A DNA stretch of 64,000 nucleotides from Salipiger aestuarii. Its GTDB lineage: Bacteria > Pseudomonadota > Alphaproteobacteria > Rhodobacterales > Rhodobacteraceae. The position numbers and the translations under genes are program-made. How positions within the stretch are numbered: the first letter of the stretch is position 1; each line of letters starts with the position of its first letter. The stretch is taken from assembly GCF_003259905.1 (NCBI RefSeq), contig NZ_QLMG01000025.1, forward strand, positions 1 through 64,000, given 5' to 3'. Shown one piece after another: positions 8,327 to 16,198 of the stretch. Below the pieces are notes generated by a model. It was not told where the DNA came from. It worked only from the letters and a program-made list of their open reading frames with translations, and did no database searches.

Positions 8327-9057
8327 TGCCAGACCAGCACGAGGCCGAGGCAGACGATAGCAGCGCGCAGAAGTTGCGGTTTCACCCGACGGGCCAGCCG
8401 GCCACCGATGACACCACCCGCCGCCGCCCCAAGAAAGACCAGGGCAGCCGGACCCCAGGCGACCGCGCCGCCAAAGGCGAAGATCAGGACGGCGATACTG
8501 GTCGCGAGCGTCGCCAGAGCATTCTTGACCGCGTTCAGCCACTTCAGATCATCGTCCCCCGTTACGGTCAGCAGCGCAAGCAGCAGTACCCCCAGCCCTG
8601 CACCAAAGTAGCCACCATAAAGGGCCACGACCCCCTCGGCGCAGACGGCAAGGACGGGCCCGATCGACACCCCGCGGTGTGCTAGCCAGCGGTTGAGCAT
8701 GGGTCCCGCCGCAAACAGCAGCGTCGCGAAGAGCAGCAGCCAGGGGACCAACTGCCGAAACAGCGCATCTCCTGACACCAGCAACAGCCCGGCCCCCAGT
8801 GCTGAGGCCAGCGCAAACACCGCAACCCGCCCCGGCCGTGCGATCAGTTCCTGCCGCAGCACCGCGCCTTCGCCGATCAGACTGGCCGCATGGCCGGGCC
8901 AGATCGCCACAGCGCTGGTCGCCCCCGCCATCACCGGCGGCAACCCCACGGCCAGCAGCGCCGGGAAGGTGAAGAACGTGCCTCCGCCCGCGATCGCATT
9001 GCACAGCCCGCCGAGCAGCCCCGCGCCTGCGAGCAGCGCCATTGTCGTTATATCCAT
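8317..9057 (-). CDS. TauE/SafE-family sulfite/anion exporter
   Basis: A 246-residue membrane protein of the TauE/SafE family, which exports sulfite, sulfoacetate or related anions. It opens with MALLAGAGLLGGLCNAIAGG, including the conserved glycine-rich NAIAGGGTF turn, and repeats the motif in the second half (LYGGYFGAGLGVLLLALL). Length and about eight hydrophobic segments fit the family. The start at 9057 is chosen because GGAGGA lies 6 bp upstream; the open frame continues further without support. It is divergent from the AraC regulator at 9149, a likely control pair. Confidence 0.8.
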   Translation of the reverse strand: MDITTMALLAGAGLLGGLCNAIAGGGTFFTFPALLAVGLPPVMAGATSAVAIWPGHAASLIGEGAVLRQELIARPGRVAVFALASALGAGLLLVSGDALFRQLVPWLLLFATLLFAAGPMLNRWLAHRGVSIGPVLAVCAEGVVALYGGYFGAGLGVLLLALLTVTGDDDLKWLNAVKNALATLATSIAVLIFAFGGAVAWGPAALVFLGAAAGGVIGGRLARRVKPQLLRAAIVCLGLVLVWHYA

Positions 9058-9148
9058 CCGGTCCTCCGTTCCGCATCCGCGCGATCCTGACGGAAGGGCT
9101 GGAAAAATGTGTCGCGCCGGTGCCAGATGATACCCCGGAGGTGCCAGC

Positions 9149-9925
9149 ATGCAGCGCGACGAGATTGGAGGATTTTCCGAGGATGGAAGTCCGGTGATCG
9201 GCAGGATCACGAGCTTCACACCCGGCACCATGCCTGAGGCACATGCGCATTGGCGCGGACAGCTCGCCTGGTGCCCGGACCGAGCGGTGACGGTCGAAAC
9301 AGGACGCAGGCTGCATCTTCTCTCTCCCGGCATGGCGATCTGGCTTCCACCGACGCACCGCCACCGCATCCGGGCCGAGGGCGCGCGGAAATCGGTCAAT
9401 CTCTACACCCGACCTGCCGCGGCACCGCTGCCCAAGGCTCCCACGCCTTTCCCACTTGAGGCGCTGGAGGCCGAACTTCTCCGCGCCCTGGCAGGGTCCA
9501 GCCGCGCCGACCGACAAGAGCCCGCTTTCGCCCGACTGACGGCCGTGCTGTGGGACCGGCTTGCGCGCCCCGCCCCTGCGCCCACGCTGCCCCTGCCCAC
9601 CGACCCGCGCCTGCGTCGCATCGCGCTGGTACATCTCGATGGGGCTGACCAATCGCTCGACCACTGGGCTGGAGCACTGGCCCTATCGCGGCGCAGCCTG
9701 CAACGCCTCGTCCGCCGCAACACCGGGCAGAGTTGGGCCACCTGGATGCGAGATCTTCGGCTGGCACGCGCGATTGCCCCGTTGATGGCGGGCAAAAGCG
9801 TGCAGCATGCAGCCCATACGGCCGGCTACGCCACCGCGAGCGGCTTCGTGGCCGCCTTTCATGCCGCCCATGGGATCACGCCCGGTCAGTTGCAGCGTCG
9901 GATGGAGATCTGCGGCATTAGGTAG
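9149..9925 (+). CDS. AraC-family regulator
   Basis: A 258-residue regulator with an N-terminal cupin-like sensor domain (HAHWRGQLAW, PGMAIWLPPTHRH) and a C-terminal double helix-turn-helix of AraC type from about residue 165. The latter includes LSRRSLQRLVRRNTGQSWAT and the second helix pair AAHTAGYATASGFVAAFHAA, ending GITPGQLQRR. This layout matches regulators of adjacent permease genes. It faces the TauE/SafE gene across 91 bp. Confidence 0.85.
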   Translation: MQRDEIGGFSEDGSPVIGRITSFTPGTMPEAHAHWRGQLAWCPDRAVTVETGRRLHLLSPGMAIWLPPTHRHRIRAEGARKSVNLYTRPAAAPLPKAPTPFPLEALEAELLRALAGSSRADRQEPAFARLTAVLWDRLARPAPAPTLPLPTDPRLRRIALVHLDGADQSLDHWAGALALSRRSLQRLVRRNTGQSWATWMRDLRLARAIAPLMAGKSVQHAAHTAGYATASGFVAAFHAAHGITPGQLQRRMEICGIR

Positions 9926-9980
9926 CAAGCGCACCAAGATATAAGGCCACAAGAACAGCCGCTTAGACTAGTCTGCGCCC

Positions 9981-10094
9981 ATGACACAGAACACGATTTC
10001 CGGGCTGCTGAAAAGGCTAAGGGTGCGGGACCTTGCTGAGAGAAGGAAGTGTTGTGCCATTGTACTGTATCCGATGCCTATGCATCAAATATAG
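9981..10094 (+). pseudogene. Possible 5' fragment of a small conserved Rhodobacterales gene
   Basis: The ATG at 9981 opens MTQNTISGLLKRL, which resembles the first residues of a small uncharacterised coiled-coil protein that I recall from Rhodobacterales (MTQxTISGLLxKRAEIAG type). After residue 13 the similarity ends and the frame stops after about 37 codons. This suggests a gene cut at about 10020, where lower-GC DNA begins. The assignment rests on memory of a short N-terminus and is weak. Confidence 0.25.
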
Positions 10095-10160
10095 TACGGT
10101 GACGCATCGCACACAAGGGCATAGGTATCGAAAATAGTACCTAAGCACTAAAGGTGATGC

Positions 10161-10367
10161 ATGGCAGGCCAAACCGAATGGGAAACGAAGGCGGCAAACC
10201 TTCTCAAGGCAGAGCTGAAGCGTAAGGGCGTGACTTACGCTCAGCTTGCAGAGATGATCGGAGACAAAGAAGCGAACGTCCGCAACAAGCTTTCGCGCGG
10301 GAAATTTAGCGCCGCATATCTCCTGCAATGCCTGAATGCTATTGGTGAAGATACCTTTCGTATTTGA
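10161..10367 (+). CDS. DUF6471-type small helix-turn-helix protein
   Basis: A 68-residue protein fitting the DUF6471 pattern: WETKAANLLKAELKRKGVTY, AQLAEMIG, then NVRNKLSRGKFSAAYLLQCL and AIGEDTF. The middle resembles an XRE-type helix-turn-helix, so a DNA-binding role is plausible; no family function is established. Two similar 15-bp direct repeats ending ATAGTAC lie upstream (about 10083-10097 and 10126-10140) and may be operators or promoter elements. Local base composition is less GC-rich than in neighbouring core genes, which suggests acquired DNA. Confidence 0.7.
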   Translation: MAGQTEWETKAANLLKAELKRKGVTYAQLAEMIGDKEANVRNKLSRGKFSAAYLLQCLNAIGEDTFRI

Positions 10368-10394
10368 CCTAGAAAAGTAGGCTGCACAGCCGGG

Positions 10395-11051
10395 TCACAC
10401 GCCGCGCTGTGCTTCAGGCCCGACTACAATCATCCAAGAGGTATCGGACTGCTTGAATATCTTAATGTCCATGACAGGCTCTTGCATCGATACACGCGTA
10501 AAGCCGTCTGGATCTATATTGAACTCATGACTCCTCATGAACTCTCTTATCTGGTTCGCTAGTATACACGCCTCTTCATCTCCCCAAACCCCAGCTACGG
10601 AATAGCTGACGTGCCTTGGCAGGTCTTCGAGGATGTATTTCTTGAAGCCCGCTGCCTCTGGGTCGTCAATGCTTCGTGTTTTCTTGCCAAAGTTTACTGC
10701 CCCCGCAGTTATCCCTCCACTTTGACCTATAGATAGCACCCCGGTATTTTCAGAGATTTCCACAGTATGATCCGATGGCTTTGGGGGTACGGCTGGCTTA
10801 ACTCGGCCGTCGCGACGTGCAGACTTCTTCGCAAATATTTTTTGAGAAACGTAGTGGACCCAGATACCTACGCCTAGTCCGATCATCAGGAACAGGATTT
10901 CGCCATTTGCTGTTACTGTACTCATGACGACCACCGCGTAGCTTTCCGCGTGCCATCCAAGCTGGTCAAACAGCTCCTCAAAGAACGGCTCAACAAGCAT
11001 CGCGGCCAGTGGCCCGATGACGAAAGCAAGAGCGATTGTTCGTATGTAAGA
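10395..11051 (-). CDS. Uncharacterised two-TM membrane protein
   Basis: A 218-residue protein not recognised as a named family. Two hydrophobic segments lie near the N-terminus (TIALAFVIGPLAAMLV and ILFLMIGLGVGIWVHYV), followed by a basic linker and a soluble C-terminal part. The middle has a short glycine-rich stretch, SIGQSGGITAGAVNFG, of a kind I associate with hypothetical proteins of mobile DNA. The start at 11051 (MSYIRT) is chosen so that the first membrane segment is N-terminal; the frame opens upstream to 11126. Codon use is more AT-rich than in the flanking genes, consistent with transfer. Confidence 0.6.
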   Translation of the reverse strand, partial: SYIRTIALAFVIGPLAAMLVEPFFEELFDQLGWHAESYAVVVMSTVTANGEILFLMIGLGVGIWVHYVSQKIFAKKSARRDGRVKPAVPPKPSDHTVEISENTGVLSIGQSGGITAGAVNFGKKTRSIDDPEAAGFKKYILEDLPRHVSYSVAGVWGDEEACILANQIREFMRSHEFNIDPDGFTRVSMQEPVMDIKIFKQSDTSWMIVVGPEAQRGV

Positions 11052-11208
11052 CATTTGCCGAAATCTCGCACAGGACAGTTGGCGATTGGAGACAATTTCA
11101 TCATCCGTTCCCAACATTGCGGCCAAGGGTTGCCTCGACCTGCAGAGGCTTGCCAGGTCCTACAAGAAGGCGGCGATGACAGATGAGGCGCGGTGTGCGC
11201 CTTAGCTG

Positions 11209-11243
11209 TCGACAGGCGGGCCGGCATGAATTATCTATATTTC
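11209..11243 (+). promoter_or_regulatory. bioR promoter with BioR-like box (leaderless start)
   Basis: TCGACA (11211-11216) could be a -35 element, and TATCTA (11232-11237) a -10 element. TTATCTATAT at 11231-11240 differs by one base from the BioR consensus TTATMKATAA and overlaps the -10. Transcription from such a promoter would begin at or next to the ATG at 11244. This implies a leaderless, autorepressed bioR gene. Confidence 0.5.
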
Positions 11244-11912
11244 ATGAAGAAAGCCCCCGAAGAAACACAGTCCACGCGCATCGCCCGTAACCTGGCTGAT
11301 CGCATCATCTCGGGCCAAATACCGCCCGGCGCGCGACTGCGGCAGGATCACATTGCCGCCGAGTTCGGCGCCAGCCACGTTCCGGTACGCGAGGCCTTCC
11401 GCGAGTTGCAGACCCAGGGTCTGGCCGAGAGCGAACCGCGACGCGGCTTTCGCGTCACCGAGTTCGACGTGGCCGAGCTGCGCGAGGTGGCCGAGATGCG
11501 CTCCAGTCTCGAAAGCCTCGCCCTGCGCCACGCCACCCCCAACATCACGCGCGTCATTCTACAGGAAGCCGAAGAGGTTACGCGCCACGGTGACAGCGCC
11601 AGCAATGTCCGCGACTGGGAGGCCGCGAACCGGCATTTCCACCGGCTGATCCTCGCCCCCTGTCGGATGCCGCGCCTGTTGCGAACCATAGACGACCTGC
11701 AGGCGGCCAGCGCCCGCTTCCTCTTTGCCGCCTGGCAGCGAAACTGGGAGGCGCGCACGGATCACGATCACCGCACCATTATCGAGGCGCTGCGCAACGG
11801 ACAGACCGACCTCGCCTGCGCAACGCTGGCGCGCCATGTCGGCTGGATCGGCAAGCGCAAAGCTTCGGTCAAAAATGCCGACCTGAGAGAGACTTACGAA
11901 ATTTCCGGGTGA
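11244..11912 (+). CDS. bioR: GntR-family biotin repressor BioR
   Basis: A 222-residue GntR/FadR-type regulator. The N-terminal winged helix (LADRIISGQIPPGARLRQD, HVPVREAFRELQTQGLAESE) is followed by an all-helical FCD effector domain with the metal-type His residues (ANRHFHRLIL, HDHRTIIEAL, LARHVGWI). In alphaproteobacteria BioR represses biotin synthesis and uptake genes through TTATMKATAA boxes. The call rests on position upstream of bioY-bioB and on such boxes at both genes. An in-frame ATG at 11226 would place the upstream box inside the coding region, so 11244 is preferred. Confidence 0.8.
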   Translation: MKKAPEETQSTRIARNLADRIISGQIPPGARLRQDHIAAEFGASHVPVREAFRELQTQGLAESEPRRGFRVTEFDVAELREVAEMRSSLESLALRHATPNITRVILQEAEEVTRHGDSASNVRDWEAANRHFHRLILAPCRMPRLLRTIDDLQAASARFLFAAWQRNWEARTDHDHRTIIEALRNGQTDLACATLARHVGWIGKRKASVKNADLRETYEISG

Positions 11913-11964
11913 TTATCTATAAATATTATTGCCGAACGCCGACGTGGCCCCGAAGGTATAGATA
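11913..11964. promoter_or_regulatory. BioR operator boxes upstream of bioY
   Basis: TTATCTATAA at 11913-11922 matches the BioR consensus exactly, and TATAGATA at 11957-11964 is the core of a second, inverted copy. Both lie between bioR and bioY, within 85 bp of the bioY start. Repression of bioY-bioB by biotin sufficiency through BioR is inferred from the known regulon. Confidence 0.75.
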
Positions 11965-11995
11965 GATTCGATGCCTGGCTTAGGAGGATTAACCC

Positions 11996-12553
11996 ATGGC
12001 GTTTCTCACCCCGTCCCTCACCCGTCCCGCGGCGCTTTGGCGCGGCCTCGGGATCGCGCTTGGCGGCGCCCTGCTGATCACCCTCGGCGCCAAGGCGCAG
12101 ATCCCGTTCTGGCCGGTGCCGATGACGCTGCACACGCTGGCGGTGTTCTTCCTTGCCGCCGCCCTCGGGCCGCGGCTGGCGCTGGCGGCAATGGCCACCT
12201 ATCTGGCAGCCGGGGCGCTGGGGATGCCGGTGTTTTCCGGCGCGCCTGAACGCGGCATCGGGCTGGCCTACATGGCCGGGCCGACCGGCGGCTACCTTGC
12301 GGGCTACCTGCTGGGCGCGGGCCTCACCGGCTGGCTGGCTCAGGGGCGCGGGCTGATCGGGCGCTTTCTGGCAATGCTTGCGGGCCTCGCCGTGGTCTAT
12401 GCCCTCGGCCTTGCTTGGCTTGCAACCTTCTTGCCCGCATCCGGGTTGCTTGCGGCGGGGTTCACGCCCTTCATCCTCGGCGATCTGGTGAAGCTGGCGC
12501 TGGCGTCGGGGCTGATCTCCGGTCTCGCCCTGCTCCGGGCCCGCGCCCAATGA
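11996..12553 (+). CDS. bioY: Biotin transporter BioY (ECF S component)
   Basis: A 185-residue membrane protein with about six transmembrane helices, the substrate-binding S component of biotin transporters. Family landmarks are [20 protein letters not shown] near residue 33, [14 protein letters not shown], and the glycine-rich [23 protein letters not shown] ribosome binding site precedes the start. No bioM or bioN follows, so BioY may act alone or with shared ECF modules elsewhere. It overlaps bioB by 4 bp (ATGA). Confidence 0.92.
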   Translation: MAFLTPSLTRPAALWRGLGIALGGALLITLGAKAQIPFWPVPMTLHTLAVFFLAAALGPRLALAAMATYLAAGALGMPVFSGAPERGIGLAYMAGPTGGYLAGYLLGAGLTGWLAQGRGLIGRFLAMLAGLAVVYALGLAWLATFLPASGLLAAGFTPFILGDLVKLALASGLISGLALLRARAQ

Positions 12554-13524
12554 TCCGTACCAACTGGACCATGGAAGAGGCGAGGGCGATCCACGCCCTG
12601 CCCTTTTCCGACCTCATGCATCGCGCCCAGACCCTGCACCGCGCGCATTTCGATCCCAATGCGATCGAGACCGCAAGCCTGCTCAGCATCAAGACCGGCG
12701 GCTGCCCCGAGGATTGCGGCTATTGCTCGCAATCCGCTTTTCACGACACCGGGGTGAAAGCCACCAAGCTGATGGACACCGATGAGGTGCTCGCCGCCGC
12801 CAAGCGCGCCAAGGCCGCAGGGGCGCAGCGATTCTGCATGGGCGCCGCCTGGCGCAGCCCGAAAAATCGCGACATGGACAAGCTCTGCGACATGGTTCAG
12901 GGCGTGGCCGATCTGGGGCTTGAAACCTGCATGACGCTGGGGATGCTCGATCCCGATCAGGTGACGCGGCTCAAGGCGGCGGGCCTGGATTTCTACAACC
13001 ACAACATCGACACCTCGCCCGAGTATTACGCGCAGATCGCCAGCACCCGGACGATGGAGGACCGCCTCGACACCGTCGAGCAGGTCCGCAAGGGCGGGAT
13101 CAAGGTCTGTTGCGGCGGCATCCTTGGCATGGGCGAGGCCGAGGAGGACCGCATCGCCATGCTGGTGACGCTGGCCACCCTGCCCGCGCATCCCGACAGC
13201 GTGCCGGTGAACCTGTGGAACGAGATCGAGGGCGTGCCGGTGCAGGCGCGTGCGCAGGCTGTCGATCCCTTCGCGCTGGTGCGCATCGTGGCGCTGGCCC
13301 GTGTCCTGATGCCGGCATCGGTCGTGCGGCTGTCGGCCGGGCGCACGGGGATGAGCGACGAGCTGCAGGCGCTGTGCTTCCTCGCCGGGGCGAACTCGAT
13401 CTTCGTGGGCGACCAGCTTCTGACCACCGGCAACCCGGCGGCGTGGAAGGATCAGGACCTGCTGACCCGGCTCGGGATGCATGTCGCCCCCGCGCAAGCC
13501 CGCCCCCGGGTCGCGGCGGAATAG
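12550..13524 (+). CDS. bioB: Biotin synthase
   Basis: A 324-residue radical SAM enzyme that inserts sulfur into dethiobiotin. The radical-SAM cluster motif is [12 protein letters not shown] with Cys52, Cys56 and Cys59. Further family residues include FCMGAAWR, the [12 protein letters not shown] segment, and a late [14 protein letters not shown] with the Arg that holds the auxiliary [2Fe-2S] cluster. It is coupled to bioY by a 4-bp overlap and lies under the same BioR boxes. Other bio genes are not in the window. Confidence 0.95.
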   Translation: MIRTNWTMEEARAIHALPFSDLMHRAQTLHRAHFDPNAIETASLLSIKTGGCPEDCGYCSQSAFHDTGVKATKLMDTDEVLAAAKRAKAAGAQRFCMGAAWRSPKNRDMDKLCDMVQGVADLGLETCMTLGMLDPDQVTRLKAAGLDFYNHNIDTSPEYYAQIASTRTMEDRLDTVEQVRKGGIKVCCGGILGMGEAEEDRIAMLVTLATLPAHPDSVPVNLWNEIEGVPVQARAQAVDPFALVRIVALARVLMPASVVRLSAGRTGMSDELQALCFLAGANSIFVGDQLLTTGNPAAWKDQDLLTRLGMHVAPAQARPRVAAE

Positions 13525-13526
13525 GT

Positions 13527-13653
13527 TCAGCCCGGAACGCTCCGGGCGAGGATCTCCAGCGCCCGGGCGATCTGCCCCTCGTCCAGCGCCGCATAGCCCA
13601 GACGGAAGGCCTGCGGCGCCGGACCCTCCAGCGCGAAACGCGTGCCGGGCGGC
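13527..13653 (-). pseudogene. C-terminal fragment of a PLP aminotransferase (MocR/class I-like)
   Basis: Read on the minus strand, about 41 codons ending at 13527 give RFALEGPAPQAFRLGYAALD then EGQIARALEILARSV. This is the usual C-terminal end of fold-type I aminotransferases or MocR regulators. Upstream (above about 13655) the frame loses any similarity, so only the last tenth of the gene remains. The break lies at the edge of a noncoding stretch before the heat shock genes. Confidence 0.5.
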
Positions 13654-14057
13654 CGCCCAACGATGTTCGAGTCCGGCGTTTGCGCGCGCTTTCCGGTCCC
13701 CTCCGAGCCATCTTACCGGCCGGTCTTCTGCACGCGCCGCAGACTATGCGCGGTCCCAAACCGCGCCTTGGACTTTGGGGCGTGTATTGATGGGAATATT
13801 TTTGCGCCGGGGCCTTGAAGTTGCAGATTCGCAACACTTTATCCGCAGTGGAACGCCCAGTTGGGGTTTCACGGACAGGCGATAGGTTCGGTGGATTCAG
13901 CGCGCCGTCTGATGTTCGCCCGACGCGAACGCATGGCGGACGTGAACGCACCAGGGCCCCGCCGAATTGGCAAACCCTGAGGCATGTCCGTTCTCCGCGG
14001 GCGTTCAGTGGCGTGGCAGCAAGGTCACGCCGTCAACTGAAACGATGGAGGCCAACC
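13654..14057. promoter_or_regulatory. Upstream region of small heat shock genes with possible sigma-32 promoter
   Basis: About 400 bp without a recognisable gene. CTTGAA at 13814-13819 and CTTTAT at 13837-13842 are separated by 17 bp and resemble the alphaproteobacterial RpoH promoter (CTTG / CTATAT class). The predicted leader to the first hsp20 gene would be about 210 nt, long enough for structured control, but no known thermometer motif could be confirmed by eye. Confidence 0.4.
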
Positions 14058-14486
14058 ATGCTCTATCCCACCTACACCCGCCGCAGCGATCCGTTTGCGC
14101 TGATGCGCTCGATGCTGCGCGATTTCGACAGGGTCTCGCCAAGCCGTCTGGCGCAGCCTGTCTTTCCGGCCGTGAATGTCTGGCAGGGCGACGAGGCGGT
14201 CGCGATCACTGCGGAACTTCCTGGCGTGGACCCTGCCGACATCGACATTTCCGTGAAGGAGAATGTCCTGACGCTTTCTGGCGAGCGCAAGGCGCCCGAA
14301 ATGCCGGAAGGAGCCCGCTGGCACCGCAACGAGCGCGGCTTTGGCAAGTTCGTCCGTTCGGTTCGTCTGCCCTTCGTGGCCGCGGACGACAAGGTCGAGG
14401 CGCGCATGACCAACGGCGTGCTGCGCATCGTGATCGGCCGTCCCGAAGAGGACAAGCCACGAAAAATCGCGATCAAGGCTGCGTAA
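14058..14486 (+). CDS. Small heat shock protein (Hsp20), first of three
   Basis: A 142-residue alpha-crystallin-type chaperone that holds unfolding proteins. The N-terminal PTYTRRSDPFALMRSMLRDF is typical of the IbpA/HspC-like class. The alpha-crystallin domain runs from about residue 38 to 130, with AELPGVDPADIDISVKENVL and the conserved NGVLRIVI strand near the end. A GGAGG site precedes the ATG at 14058. It lies 15 bp upstream of a second hsp20 gene; the three form a probable heat-induced operon. Confidence 0.9.
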   Translation: MLYPTYTRRSDPFALMRSMLRDFDRVSPSRLAQPVFPAVNVWQGDEAVAITAELPGVDPADIDISVKENVLTLSGERKAPEMPEGARWHRNERGFGKFVRSVRLPFVAADDKVEARMTNGVLRIVIGRPEEDKPRKIAIKAA

Positions 14487-14501
14487 GAGGAGGACCGTCC
14501 C

Positions 14502-14900
14502 ATGACCAACGACGTGACCCATACTGCCGACAAGACCCCGGCCGAGACGCCGGAAACCACCACCGGGCGCCGTATCTACGGACCGCTGACTGACATCGTC
14601 GAAACGGCCGACGGGGTGACACTGATGCTTGAGATGCCAGGCGTCGCCGCCGAAGACGTGGACATCACGCTCGAAAACCGCGCGCTGACGATCCGCGGCA
14701 AGGTCCACGCCGCGCAACCCGAGAAGCTGCAACTGGCTTATGCCGAATACGGCGAGGGCGATTTCGAGCGGGCCTTCACCATGTCCGACGACTTCGACCC
14801 CGACAAGATCGGCGCGCAGGTCTCGAATGGCGTGCTGACCTTGACGCTGCCGCGCGCAGCCGAAGCCAAACCCAAGAAGATCACCGTGACGGCGTCGTAA
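14502..14900 (+). CDS. Small heat shock protein (Hsp20), second of three
   Basis: A 132-residue alpha-crystallin protein with a very short N-terminal arm. The crystallin domain starts near residue 28 (DIVETADGVTLMLEMPGVAA) and ends with SNGVLTLTLPRAAEAKPKKI. It lacks the long hydrophobic N-terminal region of the neighbours, so it may co-assemble with one of them; that is inference. A strong GAGGAGG precedes the start, and the first hsp20 gene ends 15 bp upstream. Confidence 0.9.
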   Translation: MTNDVTHTADKTPAETPETTTGRRIYGPLTDIVETADGVTLMLEMPGVAAEDVDITLENRALTIRGKVHAAQPEKLQLAYAEYGEGDFERAFTMSDDFDPDKIGAQVSNGVLTLTLPRAAEAKPKKITVTAS

Positions 14901-14939
14901 GTTCGGCGCATCGCACCGGCAGAAGAAAGGAGCACTCAC

Positions 14940-15431
14940 ATGCAGATCAAGGACCTGATTCCCTGGGCGCGGAAGGATCAAGCGCCCGACCCGAAAAGTG
15001 ACGACCAGAACCCCATAACCACCCTTCAGCGCGATATGAACCGCGTGTTCGAAGGCTTCTGGAACCGCGTGGGCGATTTTGACTGGCCCTGGGGCGAAGG
15101 CGAGGCCAAATCCGACGTGGTCGAGACCGAAGATCACGTCGAGGTGTCGATCGAACTGCCCGGCATGGAAATGAAGGACATCGAGGTCACCGTGACCGGC
15201 GACATGCTGACCATCAAGGGCGAGAAGAAGATCGAGCGGCAGGAAGAGAAGAAGGGCTACTATCTCTCCGAACGCAGCTATGGCGCGATCTATCGCACGA
15301 TCCCGCTGCCTCCGGGTGTCGACGGTGAGAAGGCCGACGCCAGCTTCAGCAACGGCGTGCTGACGATCAAGTTGCCGCAGACCCCGGAAGCGCAGGCCAA
15401 GGTCAAGCGGATCGAGGTGACAAACACCTGA
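14940..15431 (+). CDS. Small heat shock protein (Hsp20), third of three
   Basis: A 163-residue alpha-crystallin protein with the long N-terminal arm of the HSP20 class A/C type (ITTLQRDMNRVFEGFW). The crystallin domain spans about 55 to 155, containing VEVSIELPGMEMKDIEVTVT, the long RQEEKKGYYLSERSYG loop and NGVLTIKLP. An AAAGGAG site precedes the ATG. Genes of this type are common as partners of shorter Hsp20 genes. A hairpin just after the stop could end the operon. Confidence 0.9.
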   Translation: MQIKDLIPWARKDQAPDPKSDDQNPITTLQRDMNRVFEGFWNRVGDFDWPWGEGEAKSDVVETEDHVEVSIELPGMEMKDIEVTVTGDMLTIKGEKKIERQEEKKGYYLSERSYGAIYRTIPLPPGVDGEKADASFSNGVLTIKLPQTPEAQAKVKRIEVTNT

Positions 15432-15439
15432 CGCCGAAT

Positions 15440-15472
15440 GTCGTGCCGACGGCACGGTGCCGACGGCACGAC
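15440..15472 (+). terminator. Hairpin after hsp20 operon
   Basis: GTCGTGCCG (15440-15448) pairs with CGGCACGAC (15464-15472), with an inner self-complementary CGGCACGGTGCCG as an alternative hairpin. It starts 9 bp after the third hsp20 stop. There is no long T-run, so termination efficiency is uncertain. Confidence 0.45.
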
Positions 15473-16198
15473 GACCTAACCGTCTTCTGTCCTGGACGGT
15501 CAGAACCGTTCAGGACAGAGCGATGCATGTCGCCTTGGAATCTCGGGGGGTCTGCCCCGGACTGGTCTGCCGCACAGCCTTTTCCCGAACGCCCGCGCCA
15601 TCCAGGTGGCAGGAAGATTTGCTCCAAGCGCAACCCGAAAACCCGACGACGCCGGGTACGATTTCCTCCTGCGCGGGCACCGAGTGGGTGGCAAACGATG
15701 AAAAGGAGAACGCTGGCATTGAGGTTCGACGCTGGCGACGGATACGGGACAGCAGCTTTGTGCCGCCCCCCTGACCATCGGGATGGCACGAGGTGACCAG
15801 CGATACGGACCAGCCAGCCGGTTCATCTTGTCGAGACGGCGCGGCGGGGCCGTGCCCGGAAAACCGGTGCCGGCAAGCACGCGAAGGTGTTGATCACCGA
15901 GCCGCGGCGCCGGCCCGCCGGTCACCGGCTGGTCAGGACGCAGCCCGCCGAGGTAGTCAGGAGTTTCCCGAACGCGGATCCTCGCAGAGCGCGAGGGCAA
16001 ACCCGGACGGCGCTGTCTCTCGATCGGCGGGGGTCAGTGCCTCCCTCTTCCTCTCCATCACAGGCTCCGCCATTCTCCTGCGCGGCCAGAGACAACAGCA
16101 CCCGATCCATCAGCTTTCACGCCACCTCATTGATCGTAATCAAAATTCATGCGACTTATCGGTTTCAAATTACCAATGGGGACCAAGAACTGAAATTC
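15473..16198. other. About 720 bp without a recognisable gene
   Basis: Open frames exist on both strands but none resembles a known family or has consistent start signals. Composition becomes clearly AT-richer from about 16120 to 16200, just upstream of the Fic gene, which probably marks the fic promoter. The region may be decayed sequence. Confidence 0.4.

Noticed and set aside
8317-9399. Longer TauE/SafE frame overlapping the AraC gene
   Set aside because: The extension lies antisense to the AraC gene and its promoter and lacks a ribosome binding site; 9057 has GGAGGA.
11913-11995. Riboswitch upstream of bioY
   Set aside because: The leader is short, and BioR boxes explain control; no riboswitch class for biotin is expected.
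13100-13951. Long minus-strand open frame across the end of bioB
   Set aside because: Arg/Pro-rich shadow of bioB and noncoding sequence; only the short aminotransferase-like tail at 13527-13653 in a different frame looks real.
13849-14057. ROSE-type RNA thermometer before the first hsp20 gene
   Set aside because: No clear anti-Shine-Dalgarno hairpin with the usual TTGCT motif could be drawn by eye, so it is left as a structure-probing question.
15887-16198. N-terminal extension of the Fic protein
   Set aside because: The extra 104 codons are Arg/Ser/Pro-rich noncoding-like sequence containing an AT-rich promoter-like stretch next to 16199.
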